From an uncultured Prevotella sp. (lineage in GTDB: Bacteria > Bacteroidota > Bacteroidia > Bacteroidales > Bacteroidaceae), in assembly GCA_905210845.1 (NCBI GenBank), contig CAJLYG010000119.1:1-9591 (forward strand): a stretch of DNA of 9,591 nt, written 5' to 3'. A program made the translations under genes and the position numbers. The stretch's first letter is position 1, and each line of letters begins with the position of its first letter. Under the pieces are notes generated by a model, which saw nothing but the letters and a program-made list of their open reading frames with translations, ran no database searches and was not told the origin of the DNA. Below are positions 8,281 to 9,591 of the stretch, piece after piece.

Positions 8281-9183
8281 ATGGCAAAGAATATAGAAAC
8301 AAACTCCATGAAGGCTTGGTTGTTGGCGGCAAGACCCAAGACCTTAACGGGTGCCGCCGTACCTCTGATGTTAGGCACTGCCTTGGCTTTGAAGGAAGCC
8401 GGTGGGCAGATTCGCCTGGTGCCGACTGTGTTGTGCTTTCTTTTCGCCTTCCTGATGCAGATCGATGCGAATTTCGTGAACGACTATTATGATTTCGTGC
8501 GTGGCAACGATGATGAGACGAGGTTGGGTCCTGCCCGTGCTTGTGCCATGGGTTGGACCACGTTGGCGGCGATGAAGGTGGCAATCGTGCTGACCACAGG
8601 CGCAGCTTGTCTCGTCGGCTTGCCCCTTGTCTTGTTTGGGGGATGGCAAATGGTGATCGTCGGAGCGGCCTGTGTGCTGTTCTGCTTCCTTTATACGACT
8701 ACCTTGTCCTACTTGGGGTTAGGTGACTTGTTGGTCTTGCTGTTCTTCGGACTTGTCCCCGTGTGCCTGACCTACTATCTGGCGATGCCTTCCGAGCTAC
8801 CAGGGTTTACCTGGGAGGTGCTTGTCACTTCCCTTGCTTGTGGGTTGGTGATTGATGACTTGTTGATCATCAATAATTTCCGGGACATCGATAATGACCT
8901 TCGGGCAGGCAAGAAAACGCTGATTGTCCGGTTGGGACGGGAGCGTGGCTTGTACCTATATCTGACCGTGGGCTTGGTAGCTTGGTTAACGAGCGCGATC
9001 TACCTCTTCGAAGGGCACCCCTTTGCCTTTGTCTTGCCCCTTGTCTATGTGGTGTTGCATGTCAAGACCTATCAGGAGATGCGGAAGATCTACCAAGGGA
9101 AGGAATTAAACCGGATCTTGGGCAAGACAGCCCGTAACATGTTCCTGTACGGTCTGCTTACCTCCTTAGGGTTGCTGATTTGA
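8281..9183 (+). CDS. menA: 1,4-dihydroxy-2-naphthoate polyprenyltransferase (MenA)
   Basis: An integral membrane UbiA-family enzyme that attaches the polyprenyl chain to 1,4-dihydroxy-2-naphthoate in menaquinone synthesis. From the ATG at 8281 it has 300 residues, the usual length. The N-terminal block AWLLAARPKTLTGAAVP is typical of MenA. The first Asp-rich motif is NDYYD (Asn67, Asp68, Asp71) followed by FVRGND; the second is NNFRDIDNDLRAGKKTL with Asp202 and Asp206, then VRLGR. Both bind Mg-diphosphate in this family. Many hydrophobic segments of 18-22 residues fill the rest. The frame is open from a TTG at 8242, but that lies in the promoter. An internal ATG at 8308 (MKAWLLAARPKT) is also plausible, since relatives often begin close to that point. 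Other men genes are not in the window. Its stop is six bases from the convergent porin stop. Confidence 0.93.
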   Translation: MAKNIETNSMKAWLLAARPKTLTGAAVPLMLGTALALKEAGGQIRLVPTVLCFLFAFLMQIDANFVNDYYDFVRGNDDETRLGPARACAMGWTTLAAMKVAIVLTTGAACLVGLPLVLFGGWQMVIVGAACVLFCFLYTTTLSYLGLGDLLVLLFFGLVPVCLTYYLAMPSELPGFTWEVLVTSLACGLVIDDLLIINNFRDIDNDLRAGKKTLIVRLGRERGLYLYLTVGLVAWLTSAIYLFEGHPFAFVLPLVYVVLHVKTYQEMRKIYQGKELNRILGKTARNMFLYGLLTSLGLLI

Positions 9184-9189
9184 TCGGGA

Positions 9190-9591
9190 TCAGTCAAAGA
9201 AGTTCCAACTCAGTCCAAAGCGCAGGATCCTGCCATTCAATGGATAGTGCGGGGTGAAGAAGTATGCCTTGGACCCCATGCTTGCCGTCACATTGCTCAT
9301 AATGATAAAGAAACGGGTGTGCTGGAGATGGAAGTTGGCATACACGTTGACGATAGGGCAGTCGCCTACCTTTGTCTTGTAGTTGCCATCTTGTACTGTG
9401 TATTGCCCTAATGCCGGACTATAGTCCGGGGCGTAGTATTTCGTGAAATAGCGGGCATCGGCTCCGAAGTCGCATTTCAGGACGCGGGCAATCTTGAACC
9501 TCAAGTAAAGGTTCGTGTAAATATTCAGGTCGGGCACAGGAATCACGTCTTCCTTACTTGATTTCTGGTAGGTAACGACGCTCTCCCAGCT
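9190..9591 (-). CDS. Putative porin, C-terminal part (Porin_10-like)
   Basis: Only the last 133 codons are present; the frame stays open to the right edge, upstream of an internal GTG at 9546, so the 5' part lies outside the window. The sequence is a run of amphipathic beta strands: LNIYTNLYLRFKIARVLKCDFG, written here in part as LNIYTNLYLRFKI, then DARYFTKYYAPDYSPALGQY, VNVYANFHLQHTRFFIIMSNV and finally PHYPLNGRILRFGLSWNFFD. The closing block (HYP-N-R followed by an aromatic last strand ending FFD) is typical of the large putative porins of Bacteroidota (Porin_10 type), and the aromatic end serves as the outer-membrane assembly signal. Expected location is the outer membrane. It converges on menA with no visible terminator between them. 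Confidence 0.85.
   Translation of the reverse strand, partial: SWESVVTYQKSSKEDVIPVPDLNIYTNLYLRFKIARVLKCDFGADARYFTKYYAPDYSPALGQYTVQDGNYKTKVGDCPIVNVYANFHLQHTRFFIIMSNVTASMGSKAYFFTPHYPLNGRILRFGLSWNFFD

Overview
The window looks like chromosome from the order Bacteroidales (Bacteroides/Prevotella-type; genus not determined). The evidence is the Bacteroidetes promoter pattern TTTG-N20-TAnnTTTG before several genes, families typical of the phylum (DUF3078, DUF1573, a Porin_10-type porin, the Bacteroidota form of YidC), A-rich leaders instead of strong Shine-Dalgarno sites, and the gene order pyrG-yidC. No mobile element, tRNA, rRNA or CRISPR array is visible.

Layout. 1-1861 (-) is yidC, the inner-membrane insertase, open to the left edge. 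1861-3468 (-) is pyrG, CTP synthase; its stop codon overlaps the yidC start by one base, and both are read from a promoter at 3509-3540. Divergent from them, 3623-4945 (+) encodes a DUF3078 beta-barrel-like outer-membrane protein. Behind it lie five degenerate 22-bp tandem units (4956-5065) and a bidirectional hairpin terminator (5070-5107) shared with the convergent DUF1573 gene (5123-5521, -). Two small lipoprotein genes (5691-6116 and 6138-6599, -) follow riboflavin synthase ribE (6682-7278, -) and may be cotranscribed with it. An HD-domain hydrolase gene (7589-8236, -) and menA (8281-9183, +) diverge from a tightly interlocked double promoter. The 3' end of an outer-membrane porin gene (9190 to the right edge, -) converges on menA with only six bases between stop codons.

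The most interesting region is 7309-7554, between the HD gene and ribE. It contains a textbook promoter, then about 205 nt that can be paired by hand into a long rod: an end-to-end closing helix, two internal helices separated by large loops, and three small hairpins including UUCG and GCAA tetraloops. It ends in a U-rich tract 31 bases before ribE. It is either a free-standing structured RNA (the shape recalls 6S RNA) or a transcription-attenuating leader of ribE. It is not an FMN riboswitch by sequence.

Functionally this is mostly housekeeping: nucleotide synthesis, membrane-protein insertion, flavin and menaquinone synthesis, and envelope proteins of unknown role. Further points of interest are the 22-bp repeats, the interlocked and possibly leaderless divergent promoters, and an altered C-terminal substrate-site motif in riboflavin synthase.
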